Shown: piece after piece, positions 12,030 through 23,900 of the stretch
How the letters are laid out: every line of letters begins with the position of its first letter
Position numbering within the stretch: position 1 is the first letter of the stretch
From: Ophiocordyceps camponoti-saundersi (nom. inval.)
Lineage: Eukaryota; Ascomycota; Sordariomycetes; Hypocreales; Ophiocordycipitaceae
Direction: 5' to 3'
Assembly (NCBI GenBank): GCA_003339415.1
Contig: PDHQ01000199.1
Location: 1 to 64,000 of the forward strand
DNA: 64,000 nt
Translations under genes and position numbers: made by a program
Notes under the pieces: model-generated
The model's input: the letters and a program-made list of their open reading frames with translations, nothing else
Databases searched by the model: none
Told to the model about the DNA's origin: nothing

Positions 12030-15000
12030 TACCGCCGCTACTATTATCTTTTCCTTATCTTATTTATTTTTCCTTATCTTTCCTTATATTATATAGTATT
12101 ACCGTAACCGATAGTTATTTTCTTTATACGCGTAAAGCGCCTAGCCCGGCCCTAAGCTAGACGCGGTCCTATTATATAGCGGGGGGTTTTACCTCTTTTA
12201 GGAGGGTTTTTCCTACTCGACTTATTACCGAGGTTCTAGCAGCTACTTCTATAGCCTCTAAAGTATTATAATAATAATAATAATATACTTTATTTTTTAA
12301 ACTTTATAGCCCCTTTAATTAAGCTTATAAAATATAGCGCGCCTTTTTACTAAATTAATAAATATTAGCTTACTTTTAATATACTTAAGTTTATATTTAT
12401 CTTTACCCTTATCCTTACTTCGTAAAATTTAAATTATAATATTATTATTAAAGCTAACTATTCTAATAAGGTAATTAGCGGGTATTTTTCCTAGTTTAGC
12501 TTAGACTATATCTTTTAGCTTATTATATATTATTTTAAAAAACTTTTACTTATAAAATAAGATTATATAATTTATAATAAAAAATTTCTTATTATTATTT
12601 CTTACTTTAAAGTATAGTTTACTAAGTTATATAAAGTTACTTAGCTATTTTTTATTTTTATAGATTATAAAGCTTTAGAGTATTTTACTATATTTAAAGC
12701 TATAATAAAATATTAAGCGCGTTAGGCTAAGATATTTGCCTTTTTTAATTTCCGCCTTTAGTATTATCTTAGCGCGTAAGCGTCGCGGCCTAACGCGCTC
12801 TCTTAGCGAGAATAAAATTATTATAAAATAAAGGAGCGCTTTAGTTAAATTATATAGCTTATATTTATTTACTTTTTTAAGTTATAACTAATTTAGTTTA
12901 GCTTAGCCTTATCTTAATTCCTTATAATTATATTTTTTACTTAAGGTACCCTAGCCTTTTTTTATAATAAAACCTTATAGGATTTTTAATTAGAGGCTTT
13001 TTATATTAATTTCTTTTATTATATATACTATTAAGCGGTTTAATTAGGCGCTTAGAAGTTTCTATTAAAAGCGAGTATTTATAAATAAGTTACGGATTAT
13101 TTTATCTTTATTTATAAATAGCTATAATTCTAAAGCTATTTCTAAGTTTTTAAATAAAAACCCTTAACTATTATACTTATCTAATAAACTTATAATTATC
13201 TTATAATAAGATATTTTAATAAGAATATTACTTTTATATTTTTTTAATATAAGTTTTATTAAAATAATATATTTATAAATATAATATATTTTATTTATAA
13301 TAATTATTATTATAAAGATTACCTTAATTATTAGCGCTATTAAGGGTAACTTTAGCCGCTATCCCCTTTTAAATAGTTTTAGATAACCCTCTCCGTAAAC
13401 TTTATAATTAAGCTACCCGCCGCTTTAAAATACTAGCCTTATTTCTTAATAATTATTATAAATTACTTATTAAAATATATTTAGCTTAAAGTTATAATAT
13501 TTATAAATACTAAGTAATATACTAAGCGCTTTATTTAATATTAATAGCGGTTTTATAGCTTTTCTTATAAGTTAATTTCTTATTATAGTTTTAATTATAT
13601 AAGCTATTTTTAGTTTATTTTTTATTATCTTATTAAAGTTAATAAGCTATTTTTTATAGCGTATTACTCTTAAACTAATAATAATATAAAGCGTATAAAT
13701 TAAGAAATATAAACTATTTTTTATTATATAATCTCCTTCTTATAATTTAATTAGCTACGCTATTTACTTACTTATTAGCTTATTTTAAATAATTAAGACT
13801 TATTTATAATAAATATTAATCTTAACTATTTATTTTATAGCTTTAATATTACTTTTCTTAACTAGCTAGCGGAGGCGGCCGCCCTTATCTTTTCCCTAAA
13901 AAGCTAAGCTATAGCGTTTACTTATTTCTTTTATAATAGCGTTAAACTAATATAAGCCTTTATCGTCTAAGCTTAGTAATAGTAATAAGACGCCTTAAAT
14001 AAGTCTCGCTAACTTATAAAATAGTTTTAAATTAGTAATTTTATATAACTTAACTTTACTTATATATAATCTAATTATTTATTTTAAAAGCTTAATTATT
14101 TTAAAAGTAAGTATAAGGTAATAGCTATATTAATACTATTTATTATTATTTTAAATATATTATTTAATATTTACCTTACTTTTTATATTAACCTTATTAA
14201 GCGTATTATTAGTAACCTTTTATTATCTTAGTTATTTGCTAACTCCTAGCTAAATCCCCTTTTTTATTTTTCTTATAATAATTTATTTTTTAATAAGTAT
14301 AAGGTTAAGGATATCCTTATTATAAAAAACGCTAAAAGTTAGCGCTTATAAAGTAAAACGCTTTATTAACTTATTTTTATAAAATAAAAAAATTATATTA
14401 TTTTAACTTAAAAGCTACTTAATAGCTTTAAATATTATATAATATTAAACTATTTTAAGTTTATATAAGGGGATATATATTTTTATAATAGCTTTAAAAA
14501 AACTTAATTATATATTTATTTAAGCGCCCCTTATAGCTAATTATCTACCTTAACTAACTTTCCTTTTTTATTATATAAATATAATATTACTCTTTTATTT
14601 TTTATTCCTTTTTATTTTTTATTTACTTACTTTTTCTCTTTTTTTATATTAGCTTTAAGCTAATATTTACTTCCTTTACCTTTTTCTTATAATCCTCTAT
14701 TATAATTAATTAACTTAAGAGATTATTATAGCGCTAGTTATAACTTAGCGCTAATATTAATTTATAATAAATATATCCTTAGGTAAAGGAGGGTATACCT
14801 TAAGGTAAAGAGAATATTTAATATAATATTAATAGCGGGAGTTTTACTTATTCCGCTCCTAGGCCGCGCGCGCTATATATAAGCGCTAATATAAACTTAC
14901 TTTATTAATATATAATAAAAAAAAAGATAAGTATTATATATAAGCGCTAAATAACTAAAAGCTAAGTAATATATATAAATTAGTAAAAGTAGCGTATTAT

Positions 15001-16330
15001 ATAGCGGTAAGCGGGCTTAATATATTATATAAATTAGTTAGCGCTATAACTATTTAGCGAAAAATATTATTTTTTTTCTTATTTTTTTATTCCCGCGCGT
15101 TAATATTTACTTAGTAATTTATAATCTAAGTAGCTTTTTTATTTTATTATTACTTAAAAATCTATCGCTATTATTCCTCTTACTACTAGAAAGATATTTT
15201 ATATTATAAGGCGAAAAAGTTAAGGCTAGCGGTAAGGGCGCCCTATTATTATTATTATTATTATTAATATTATATTATTACTAAGGATATATTATAAATT
15301 AAAATATATAAGGTAAGTATAGTAATTATATTATTAGCGATAAGGATAAGCGCGGAGGATTATTATTACTTAAGTATAAAAAGGGCGTAAAGGTTAGTTA
15401 CCGGGCGTAATATAATATAAATAGTAGCTAATATAATTTATAAGTAGTTAACGCGAGTAAGAAACTTCGGCGTAAGCTAAGCGCGCCGGCTAGGGACTTT
15501 TTTAGCGTAAGGGTAAGCGAGTAAGGTAATAGCTTATCTTTCCCTAATTATTATCTATAAGTTATAGATAGCCTGCTATAAGCGTATATTTATAATAAAA
15601 AGGTATTTTTTTAAAAGTATTTTTTTTACTATTACTTATATACTTTATAAGCTATTTTATAATTATATTAATAGTTAATATTATAATTATTATAAAAATC
15701 TTAAATATAAAAAGTATATAAATACTTTACCTTTAATAATATAATAACGCTTTTATTATCTAAATCTCCCTTTATAGTATATCCGCTTATTACGCAAGAT
15801 AGTAACTATAGCTAATTAAATAATATATTAAAATAGTAAGATAATAACTTAATAAATATAAAAAGCTTAAAAAATAATAATAATAGAAAAAAGACTAGCT
15901 ATAAAAAGCTTAAAAAATAATAATAATAGAAAAAGAAATTATAAGAATATAGTAATAGAATAATAAAATATAAGGCTTATAGAAAAATTTACTTAATAAG
16001 ATAAAAATAATATAACTAGCTTAAGGGAAAAAAAAGGAAGAAAAATTTTCTATATAAGGGGTATTTTAACTTATACCTTATATACGTATATACCGCGGCT
16101 AGAAATACTTTTTTCTTAAAGTAGCGGGGTATATAAGGGATTCAGGCTACGCCCGAATAGCTAAGTTACGTAAAAGTGCTTATTTAAGTCCGCGTATATA
16201 ATAAGCGCAGGGTATATATAAGTATATATAAGTAGTTAGCGCCGCGCGTAAGATAGGCGCGGGCTATATATAAACTATAACCTTAAGTATATATACTATA
16301 TATACCTTAAAACTTCTTAAGTTATTTTAT
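12030..16330. other. Unassigned mobile-element remnant, both strands open apart from RIP stops
   Basis: The texture is that of RIP-mutated coding DNA, with CpG-rich words in an AT background. On the plus strand a pyrimidine-rich tract (12036-12095) precedes a reading that has a run of TAA codons at about 12268, which would be polyglutamine before RIP. On the minus strand a similar run lies at 15245-15270. A minus-strand reading near 13860-13890 and another near 13370 look retroelement-like, but no catalytic motif was found. I cannot assign a family or a direction. The end, 16060-16310, is rich in TATATA words and short palindromes. Confidence 0.4.
14700..15275 (-). pseudogene. Degenerate ORF beginning with a polyglutamine run (minus strand)
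   Basis: Read on the minus strand from about 15270, eight consecutive TAA/TAG codons (CAA/CAG before RIP) are followed by about 190 codons whose only stops are TAA or TAG. The composition is Gln, Asn and Lys rich near the start, as in some retroelement gag proteins. No zinc knuckle, protease or other defining motif was recognised, so gag is only a guess. The polyQ run could also be a plain ATT/TAA microsatellite. Confidence 0.3.
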
Positions 16331-16339
16331 ATTAATAAA

Positions 16340-16622
16340 GTTAGCTTTTTATAAATATTAAAAAGTATAGGACTTTTATATATATTAATACTAGTATATA
16401 TATATAATTATTTTTAATATATATATATATAATTATTTTTAATATATATATAATTATTTTTAATATATATATAATTATTTTTAATATATATATAATAATT
16501 TTTAATATATATATAATTATTTTTAATATATATATATAATTATTCTTAATATATATATATAATTATTCTTAATATATATATATAATTATTTTTAATATAT
16601 ATATATAATTATTCTTAGTATA
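16340..16622. repeat. AT minisatellite, left part
   Basis: About ten tandem units of a roughly 21-27 bp repeat, with core AATTATTTTTAATATATATA, run up to 16622. The array is interrupted here by the insertion of miniature LTR element A and resumes at 18399. The 5 bp GTATA at 16618-16622 is the left target duplication of that insertion. Confidence 0.9.
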
Positions 16623-16832
16623 TATAAAAAATTAATCTATAACTAATCGTAGCTAGATAAGGGGGATTATAGCGAATATATTTAGGTTTTCCCGATAGCG
16701 CTTAGTTATTACGCGGGGTATATAGCTAGCTTAGAAGGGGGGCTTCTCTCCCCTCTCCTTCCTCTTTTTAATAGCTTTAATTATAACTCTATTTTAGCTT
16801 ATTTCTATAATCGCTTTAGTAGGACCTTTATA
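16623..16832 (+). repeat. Left LTR of element A
   Basis: 210 bp, with an imperfect inverted repeat ATTAGT/ACTAAT near its start in the family. It also contains a G-run/C-run block near 16736-16762 (AGGGGGGCTTCTCTCCCCTC in related copies) that could fold into a stem. It is more RIP-mutated than the right LTR at its first 20 bases. Confidence 0.85.
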
Positions 16833-18188
16833 TTAATTAAAGCTCCTTTTACTGCTAACTAAACGTAAAAGTAAGATTTTAATATAAAACGCTATTAAAT
16901 TCTACTTATATTAAAGCTACTCTTAGCTTATTCTAGCTTAGACTCTTAGCTAGCTACTATATATACTAAATTTATAATTAACGGAGCTATAATTAAGGAG
17001 CTTAAGTCCTAATTTTACTATATCTTTTCTTATCTTAGCACCTTTTAGTAAATATTCCTTTTATATATTACTATAGCTATAAATTTTTCTTATTAGCTTA
17101 AAGCTTTTTTAGCGTATATTTCTAAGCTTCTTAGGGAGAGTTATAAGGAGCGCTAAGTAAGTTTTTCCTTAATTAAGATATATTAGGAGCTATTAAAGCC
17201 CCTTAGAAAATACGTTATAAGGTAAGAATATACCCTTTTTAAGGCCGGATTATTAAATTAATTTAACTATATTAGAATTATTCTACTTTTATTTAAGCTA
17301 TATAAGGAGCTATAAGAGCGCTTAAATTATAAAAACTAGCTTATAATATACGCGGCCTTTACTAGCTTTCTCCGAGGCTTTAATAAAATATTTAGTTTTA
17401 AGAATATTCCTAATACGCTAATTAATTTACCGCCCCCCTTTTTTACTAACCCGATAAATATCGCGTTTATATAATCTTATTCTAATATTACTAAGCGCTA
17501 GTATTATTATTAGTATAACTAAATTAATTATTTTAAGTATAATTATTTAAAGCTTCGTAAGTAAATAAGGATATTAAGGTTAGGGCTTTTTATAAGTAAA
17601 GTAAGGTAATTAAAAGTAAATCTAAAGTATTTTAATTAAAGGGATAATAAGTAAGGAGGGATAAGTATACGCTAGATATTATAGCTTAGGTAATTTCTAG
17701 CTTTATTATATTACCTTATATAAGGGCGGTTTACGTATAGCTTAAGCGCGTAGATTTATTAGTAAGTATATATTATAGTTATATTACGCTTTAGCTTATA
17801 AACTAGCGCTAGTAATATATAGCGATAAGTATATAGCTAGCTTTACTATTTACCGCGATTAGGGTATTCTCTAAGCTTCTTATAACCGGCATAATACTAC
17901 TTAGTCCTATACGCTAGCTATATAAGTAAGTTTTTACTACTAATATATAAGTTTATTAATTCCTACCTTAAGCGGTGCTATAATTCTAAGCTTATTAGAA
18001 TCTTCCCTATAAGGATTAGGGTTTAATTTTTTAAGCTATAAGGGAGCTTTTCCGCCCTCTTATCCTTATCTTTATAGAGGCTATTAAGCTATTAGCTAGG
18101 GACTATATAGAGTATCTCGCTAGTATAATAGTATATAACTTTTCCGTCTTACGCTCTTACCTCCTTAGCTAGCCTAAAGAGGGGGCTA

Positions 18189-18398
18189 TATAAGGGATTA
18201 GTTTATAACTAATTATAGCTAGATAGGGGGGATTATAGCGGATATATTTAGGTTTTCCCGATAGCGCTTAGTTATTACGCGGGGTATATAGCTAGCTTAG
18301 GAGGGGGGCTTCTCTCCCCTCTCCTTCCTCTCTTCGATAGCTTTAATTATAACTTTACTTTAGCTTACTTTTATAGTCGCCTTAGTAAGACCTTTATA
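18189..18398 (+). repeat. Right LTR of element A
   Basis: 210 bp, collinear with the left LTR; most differences are C/T or G/A. It ends at 18398, directly before the GTATA duplication and the resumed minisatellite. Confidence 0.85.
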
Positions 18399-18615
18399 GT
18401 ATATATATATAATTATTTTTAATATATATATATAATTATTCTTAATATATATATATATATAATTATTCTTAATATATATATATATATATAATTATTCTTA
18501 ATAAATATATATATAATTATTTTTAATATATATATATAATTATTTTTAATATATATATATAATTATTTTTAATATATATATATAATTATTTTTAATATAT
18601 ATATATAATTATTAA
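18399..18615. repeat. AT minisatellite, right part
   Basis: Continuation of the array interrupted by element A, with the same core AATTATTTTTAATATATATA in about eight units. Some units carry C (AATTATTCTTAA), as in the left part. Confidence 0.9.
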
Positions 18616-18631
18616 ACTTAACTTAACTATT

Positions 18632-19830
18632 TATAAAAGATTAGTTTATAATTAATTATAGCTATATAAGGGGGTTTATAGCTATTATATTTAAGTTTTC
18701 TTAATAGCGTTTAGTTATTATATAAAGTATATAGTTAGCTTAAAAAGGGGGCCTCTTTTTTTTTCTATTTTTTTTCTTAATAGCTTTAATTATAACTTTA
18801 CTTTAACTTACTCTAATAGTTACTTATATAAAACCTTTATATTAATTTAAGCTCCTCTTATTATTTACTAAGTATAAAAGTAAGATTTTAATATAAAACG
18901 CTTTTAAATTTTAATTATATTAAAGCTACTTATAGCTTATTTTAACTTTAATTTTAGCTAGCTATTATATATATTAAATTTATTATTAAGAAAGCTATAA
19001 TTAAAAAGCTTAAAGCTTAATTTTATTATATTTTTTCTTAACTTAGCACCTTTTAGTAAATATTCTTTTTATATATTATTATAATTATAGATTTTTTTTT
19101 TTAGCTTAATACCTTTTTAATATATATTTTTAAGCTTTTTAATAAAAGTTATAATAAGCAATAAGTAAGTTTTTCCTTAGTTAAGATATATAAAAGGCTA
19201 TTAGAGCCCTTTAAAGAATATATTATAAAGTAAAAATATATTTTTAAAGCTAAACTATTTTATTAATTTAATTATATTAAAATTATTTACTTTTATTTAA
19301 GCTATATAAGGAGCTATAAAAGCGCTTATATTATAAAAACTAGCTTATAATATACTTAGCTTTTATTAGCTTTCTTTAAGGCTTTAAGAAAATATTTAGC
19401 TTTAGGAATATTTCTAATATACTATTTAATTTACTACTTTATTTTATAAATAACTTAATAAATATTATATTTATAATTTCTCGCTTTTTAAGCGTTATTA
19501 AATAATAATACTATTATTAGTATAATTAAATTAGTTATTTTAAGTATAATTATTTAAAACTTTATAAAGAAATAAAAATATTAAAGTTTAAGCTTATTAG
19601 AAATAAAATAAGGTAGCTAAAAGTAAATTTAAAATATTTTAATTAAAAAAAATAAAAAAATATATATATTAAATATTATAACTTAGATAATTTTTAACTT
19701 TAATATATTATTTTATATATAAGTAATTTATATATAGCTTAAGCTTATAAATTTATTAATAAATATATATTTTAATTATATTATACTTTAGCTAATAAAT
19801 TAATATTAATAATATATAATAATTAATAAC
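18632..19830 (+). mobile_element. Miniature LTR retroelement, copy B, truncated
   Basis: It starts with the same LTR as copies A and C (18632 to about 18843) and continues collinearly through about the first 1.2 kb of the element. Similarity stops near 19826, where the 5' end of a LINE fragment begins. No right LTR is present. It is far more RIP-mutated than copy A: most CG and GC words kept in A are AT here. It was therefore either older or RIP-mutated more often. Confidence 0.8.
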
Positions 19831-19837
19831 CTTTTAT

Positions 19838-20179
19838 AATAATAAGATAAGACTTATTATTTAGCATTTTACTTACTATAATATATTTATTATTAAAGAG
19901 ATAATAATAGCGCCTGCAGCGGCTAAGGCTAGGGCCCGAGGAGCGGGTAATATTTATATAATTATAAAAAGAAGGTTACGGGAACTAAGTTAGTCCTTAT
20001 AATATCTCTAATCTAGCTAAAAGTAGTATAATAATAATATTAAAATAAATAAAGTAATAGACTAAGTATAAAATTTTAATAATAATAATTTAAAAAATAT
20101 ATATAAAAAGCTTATTATAATAATATTAGCTATAGGGTTCTTTAAAGCTTAAGATATTATAATAGCTTTTAAGGCTAAA
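19838..20179 (+). mobile_element. LINE copy 2, 5' fragment, left part
   Basis: Matches the 5' end and ORF1 start of the first LINE (5562-5925), including the GC-rich block GCGCCTGCAGCGGCTAAGGC at 19911. It runs to the copia insertion point at 20179 and resumes at 27487. The last five bases, CTAAA (20175-20179), are the left target duplication of the copia element. Confidence 0.85.
20175..20179. other. Target site duplication of the copia element, left
   Basis: CTAAA; its partner is TTAAA at 27482-27486. Copy 1 of the LINE has CTAAA at the matching site, so the left copy keeps the original base. Confidence 0.85.
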
Positions 20180-20480
20180 TATTAAGTAATCTTTACACGT
20201 ACGTATAGGAAAGAGAAAGCAAAGGTAACCTAAATTAGGTATAATTAGAGATAGATACCCTTCCTTTATCGTACGAGGAAGAGCGGCTATATAGCTAGAT
20301 AATACTCTACTTCTATACCCTCCTTTTTCTTATCTAAGCTACCTCCTACCTCCTAAGTTATACGAGGCACGACTTAGGTAGTAATATATATTTCGTTAGA
20401 GGCTTCCCTATATCTATACTATCTTTTATATATATATCGTATAATAAATATAAAAGGGTATAGAGAGATAATATCTAATA
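20180..20480 (-). repeat. Copia LTR (3' LTR in element orientation)
   Basis: 301 bp, starting TATTAAG and ending CTAATA on the plus strand (TG...CA before RIP). It keeps CACGTACG near 20197 and several CG words (near 20262 and 20350) that the other LTR has as TA, so it is less RIP-mutated than its partner. Confidence 0.92.
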
Positions 20481-20497
20481 TTTAACTTTTTCTTTTT
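20481..20497 (-). other. Polypurine tract of the copia element
   Basis: On the minus strand the 17 bases directly upstream of the 3' LTR read AAAAAGAAAAAGTTAAA, nearly all purine. This is the usual site of plus-strand DNA priming, and it supports the minus orientation found from the coding motifs. Confidence 0.6.
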
Positions 20498-20884
20498 ATA
20501 AAAAGATATACTAAATAAAAAAGTATCGTATAAAAAAAAAACTCCGTTTTCTTAAAAAGTAAATATTTTTAGAAAAAATTAGTTATATAATATTAAATAA
20601 GTATATAATCGAAAAAATCTTTAAAAGTAAATAACGCCTATAATACCGTAATAAAAAAAGATAAAGAAAATAAGCTACTAGCTAAAAAATAAAAATTAAG
20701 TTATTATATAATCTAACTTATAATATATTTTTATAAAGTTTTATTATAAAAATCTCTTATAGTTATAATATTAAGAAAAATAGGTAGAAAACTAACTTTC
20801 TATAACCTTATACTAAAAATACTAAAAAATATTATAAAAAATAAGAATTAAAAATCGGATTTTGCCGCCTCTTACCGCCTTTAG

Positions 20885-20902
20885 AGGGGTATAAAAACCC
20901 CT
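20885..20902. other. Inverted repeat AGGGGT-ATAAAA-ACCCCT followed by a pyrimidine tract
   Basis: A 6 bp stem around an ATAAAA loop, followed on the plus strand by about 45 bp of nearly pure C and T (20900-20950). On the plus strand it resembles a TATA box with a CT tract. In element orientation it lies in the 3' non-coding part as a purine tract followed by a hairpin. The coding sense of the element is minus, so I favour a 3' structure, but its role is unknown. Confidence 0.35.
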
Positions 20903-20999
20903 CCTCGCTCCCTCTATCTCTCTCTCTTTTTCTTTTTCTTTCTTCTTTCTTTCTTTTTTAAGCTAATCGACGAAAATAACGATAATAATTAAAAAGATT

Positions 21000-23900
21000 T
21001 TTAATAAAGATTAATAAGTTATACGATATACTTAAGTTATTTTTATTAATAGTTATTAGTTATATAATATACCTCCTTATCCTAATAATATTATAGCTTA
21101 TTAACCTAAGTTTTACTAAATTTATATATTTTATAGTAAGGAGGATAATTAGCGCTTTATATAATAAATATCCTTAAATATAAGAAAAAAAAATCTAGCT
21201 ATTATATAATAATAGTACTAATAAGAGAGTAGTAAGCGGAGATTTAACTAGCGGCTATATTATTATTTAATATCTTTATCCGCCTTAATAATATTTAGGA
21301 TCTTAAGTATATTAAAGCTATTATTATCTAATACTTAAGTTATTTTTTAGTAATTTTACTTATAAGTTATAGTAAGGTAATAATAAAATTATATTATATT
21401 TACGCTAAAAATCTTTACTTATTTAATATATATTAAATAAATAGTAATAAAGCTTATATTATTTATATATAATAATCCTATATAATAAGATATTTTTTTA
21501 TATAATAAGGCTAAGCGTTATAAACTCCTAGGCCGGTACCTTATACTTTAGTAATTACTTTTATTAAGTCGCCCGATAGCCGGTAGCGGGGACGGGTAAT
21601 AATAATACTAAGCGGAGCGCCTTCTAATATAAAGGAGTATATTATTATTTTAGATAATAAGTAATAGGGGGCGGGGGTAGAAAAGAAATAATAGTAAGGT
21701 TAGATAATAAGGAAAAAAGAAAAGAAAAAAAAAATTAAAGGAAAAGAAAAAAAATTAGGCGTTTAGGACTTATAGCTTTACTTTTTTTTTTAAAATTAGG
21801 CGTAAGGGTTAGATAATACCTAGAAAGAATTAATAGTAATTTTCGTATAAAAATAATAGAAAAAAACGTAAAAATATAAAAAAAATAAAAAGGTAAAAAT
21901 AAAAAGTTAAATAAAGTAAAGATATAAGAAAGAAAAAAGTATAAGTTTTATATAACTTAAGTAAGTTATTAGATAGTAGCTTTAATTTATAACTTATAAG
22001 AATTTATAAAAATAAAAGTTAATAAGGCTAAGTTAAGGCTATCCTTAGTATAAGCGTTAGCTAAGTTATTCTTATTATTAATTTATTATATTTTTAAAAT
22101 TTCCTTATACTTATATAACTTATAAATAGCTATAATATCGATTATTAGCTATTTTTCTATTATTAAGCTAAGCTTTACTAAGTAGTTATATAAGAAACGT
22201 AAGTTTATATAAAGAATAAGGGGGATTAGAAGCGTGCTTAGGGATTATATAATAGCTTAAATAGTTAAGTAAAAAGCTAAGCTAATATTAACGCTATTTA
22301 CTATATTATAAAGTTCGCTTACTAAGATATTTTAAGTAACCCTTTTATATTTTATAAAGGTTTAATAAAAGATATTACCTTATATAACGAATAAGTTAGA
22401 GGATCGGTTTTCTTTACTAAGGATAATTAAGGTACTAAGCTATAAGGTAAAGTCCTTATTATTCGCGAATAACTTATTTATAAAAATAAATAATTTCGTA
22501 TAAGATAAGTTAAGTAGAATAAACTATAAACTGCGAGTAATATTATTAATCTACTACTAAATATATTTATTAAGAGCTAAAATATCTTACGAGGAAGGAT
22601 TAGTTACTTAAATAGCTATTATAAAATTATATAATACCTCTAGTTAATAGGTAGAAGTAATATATACTCCTTAGGCTCGCTAGCTAATAAAGTTCTATAA
22701 GGTAATATTAGTAGTTAGGTTAATAATATAAAGGCTTTTTACCTATCTTTTTTATATAAGAACGATATTATATAATTCGCGCGTAATATAACTATTATTA
22801 AAGTTAATAGATAAGCTATTAGTAAGGAATATTTTAAGCTTTATATAAAGCTCTGCTTATTTTAACTTATTTTCCTTAAGTTTAGAGAATATATTAAATA
22901 TAAAAGAGAATATATTATCTATCTATAAGCTTATTATTCCGAATAAGTTAAGGCTAGCTATTATAAATAAAAGATATAAATCGTATAATAAGGGCGTTAT
23001 ATAAAGGTTCGTACGATAATAATTATAATATATTTTAAACTAGTATAATTTTAATTTTACTAGCTTATATAGCGGCTTCTTAATATATAAAAAAGTATAA
23101 GGTAGATATTAATCTTATAATTTTTTAGGAAGGTACGCGTATATTATATAACTTAAGGGATTAGTAAACTATATATACGCTTATATAATATCTTATAATT
23201 TACCTTAGTAGTTATATAACTTTATAAGGGTAAGTTTAAAAGTAAAAAGGAGGCGCTATAATATACGTAAAATTATAAGTAATTATATAAGGATTTCCTC
23301 TTTACTATTATTTTTATAGCCCTAAATAACTAAGCGGGACTTTTCGTAAAAGCTATTATTTAAGTTTTTTATTTCTTATATAAGACGCGTTTTAAAAATA
23401 TATCTTATAAGGTTTAAAAAAAAGTTATATCGGATAAAGGTAAAAACTTCTTATATAAAGAGGGTATTAATTTCCTTATAGTCGGAGGCCTTAAATAGTT
23501 ATCCTAAGGTAATAATAATACCTTATTACTATAATTATATAATAAGTATATAATTATCTTTTTCTTTTATAATAATAAATATAAAAGAAAAAGCTTCGTA
23601 TAAGTCTTTATTATATAGAGGTATAATTAAAATTTTAAACTATACCTTTTTCTTTATAAGTATAGTAGGGAGAGAGCGGAGATAGGGTTTAACTTATATT
23701 ATACGAAATTTAGTTAGTCTTATAAGGAGTTTAAGGATAATATTTTAGCTATTAAAACTAAAAATATAGAAAAGACCTTACTATTTATCCTTTTTACGCT
23801 AAATAAGAACTTCGCTTTAAAAAGGAAGCGATAAAATATTATATAAGTTAGGTTTATTTTAGGTATAAAGAGCGCGTAAAATATCCGCTTAAGCTTTAAT

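Larger units (their letters stand above)
16623..18398 (+). mobile_element. Miniature LTR retroelement, copy A (1776 bp)
   Basis: A complete non-autonomous element with two 210 bp direct terminal repeats (16623-16832 and 18189-18398) around about 1.36 kb. The perfect 5 bp duplication GTATA flanks it (16618-16622 and 18399-18403), and it splits an AT minisatellite. The LTRs begin TATAA and end TATA, the RIP-altered form of TG...CA. The interior has coding-like texture and stays open in some frames apart from TAA/TAG, but there is no integrase, reverse transcriptase or zinc knuckle, and 1.36 kb is too short for pol. Copies C and D are full length and B is truncated. The strand given is relative to copies B and C. 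Confidence 0.9.

Noticed and set aside
16340..16622. TATATA runs as promoters or origins
   Set aside because: They are part of a minisatellite with a regular unit, and nothing coding lies next to them.
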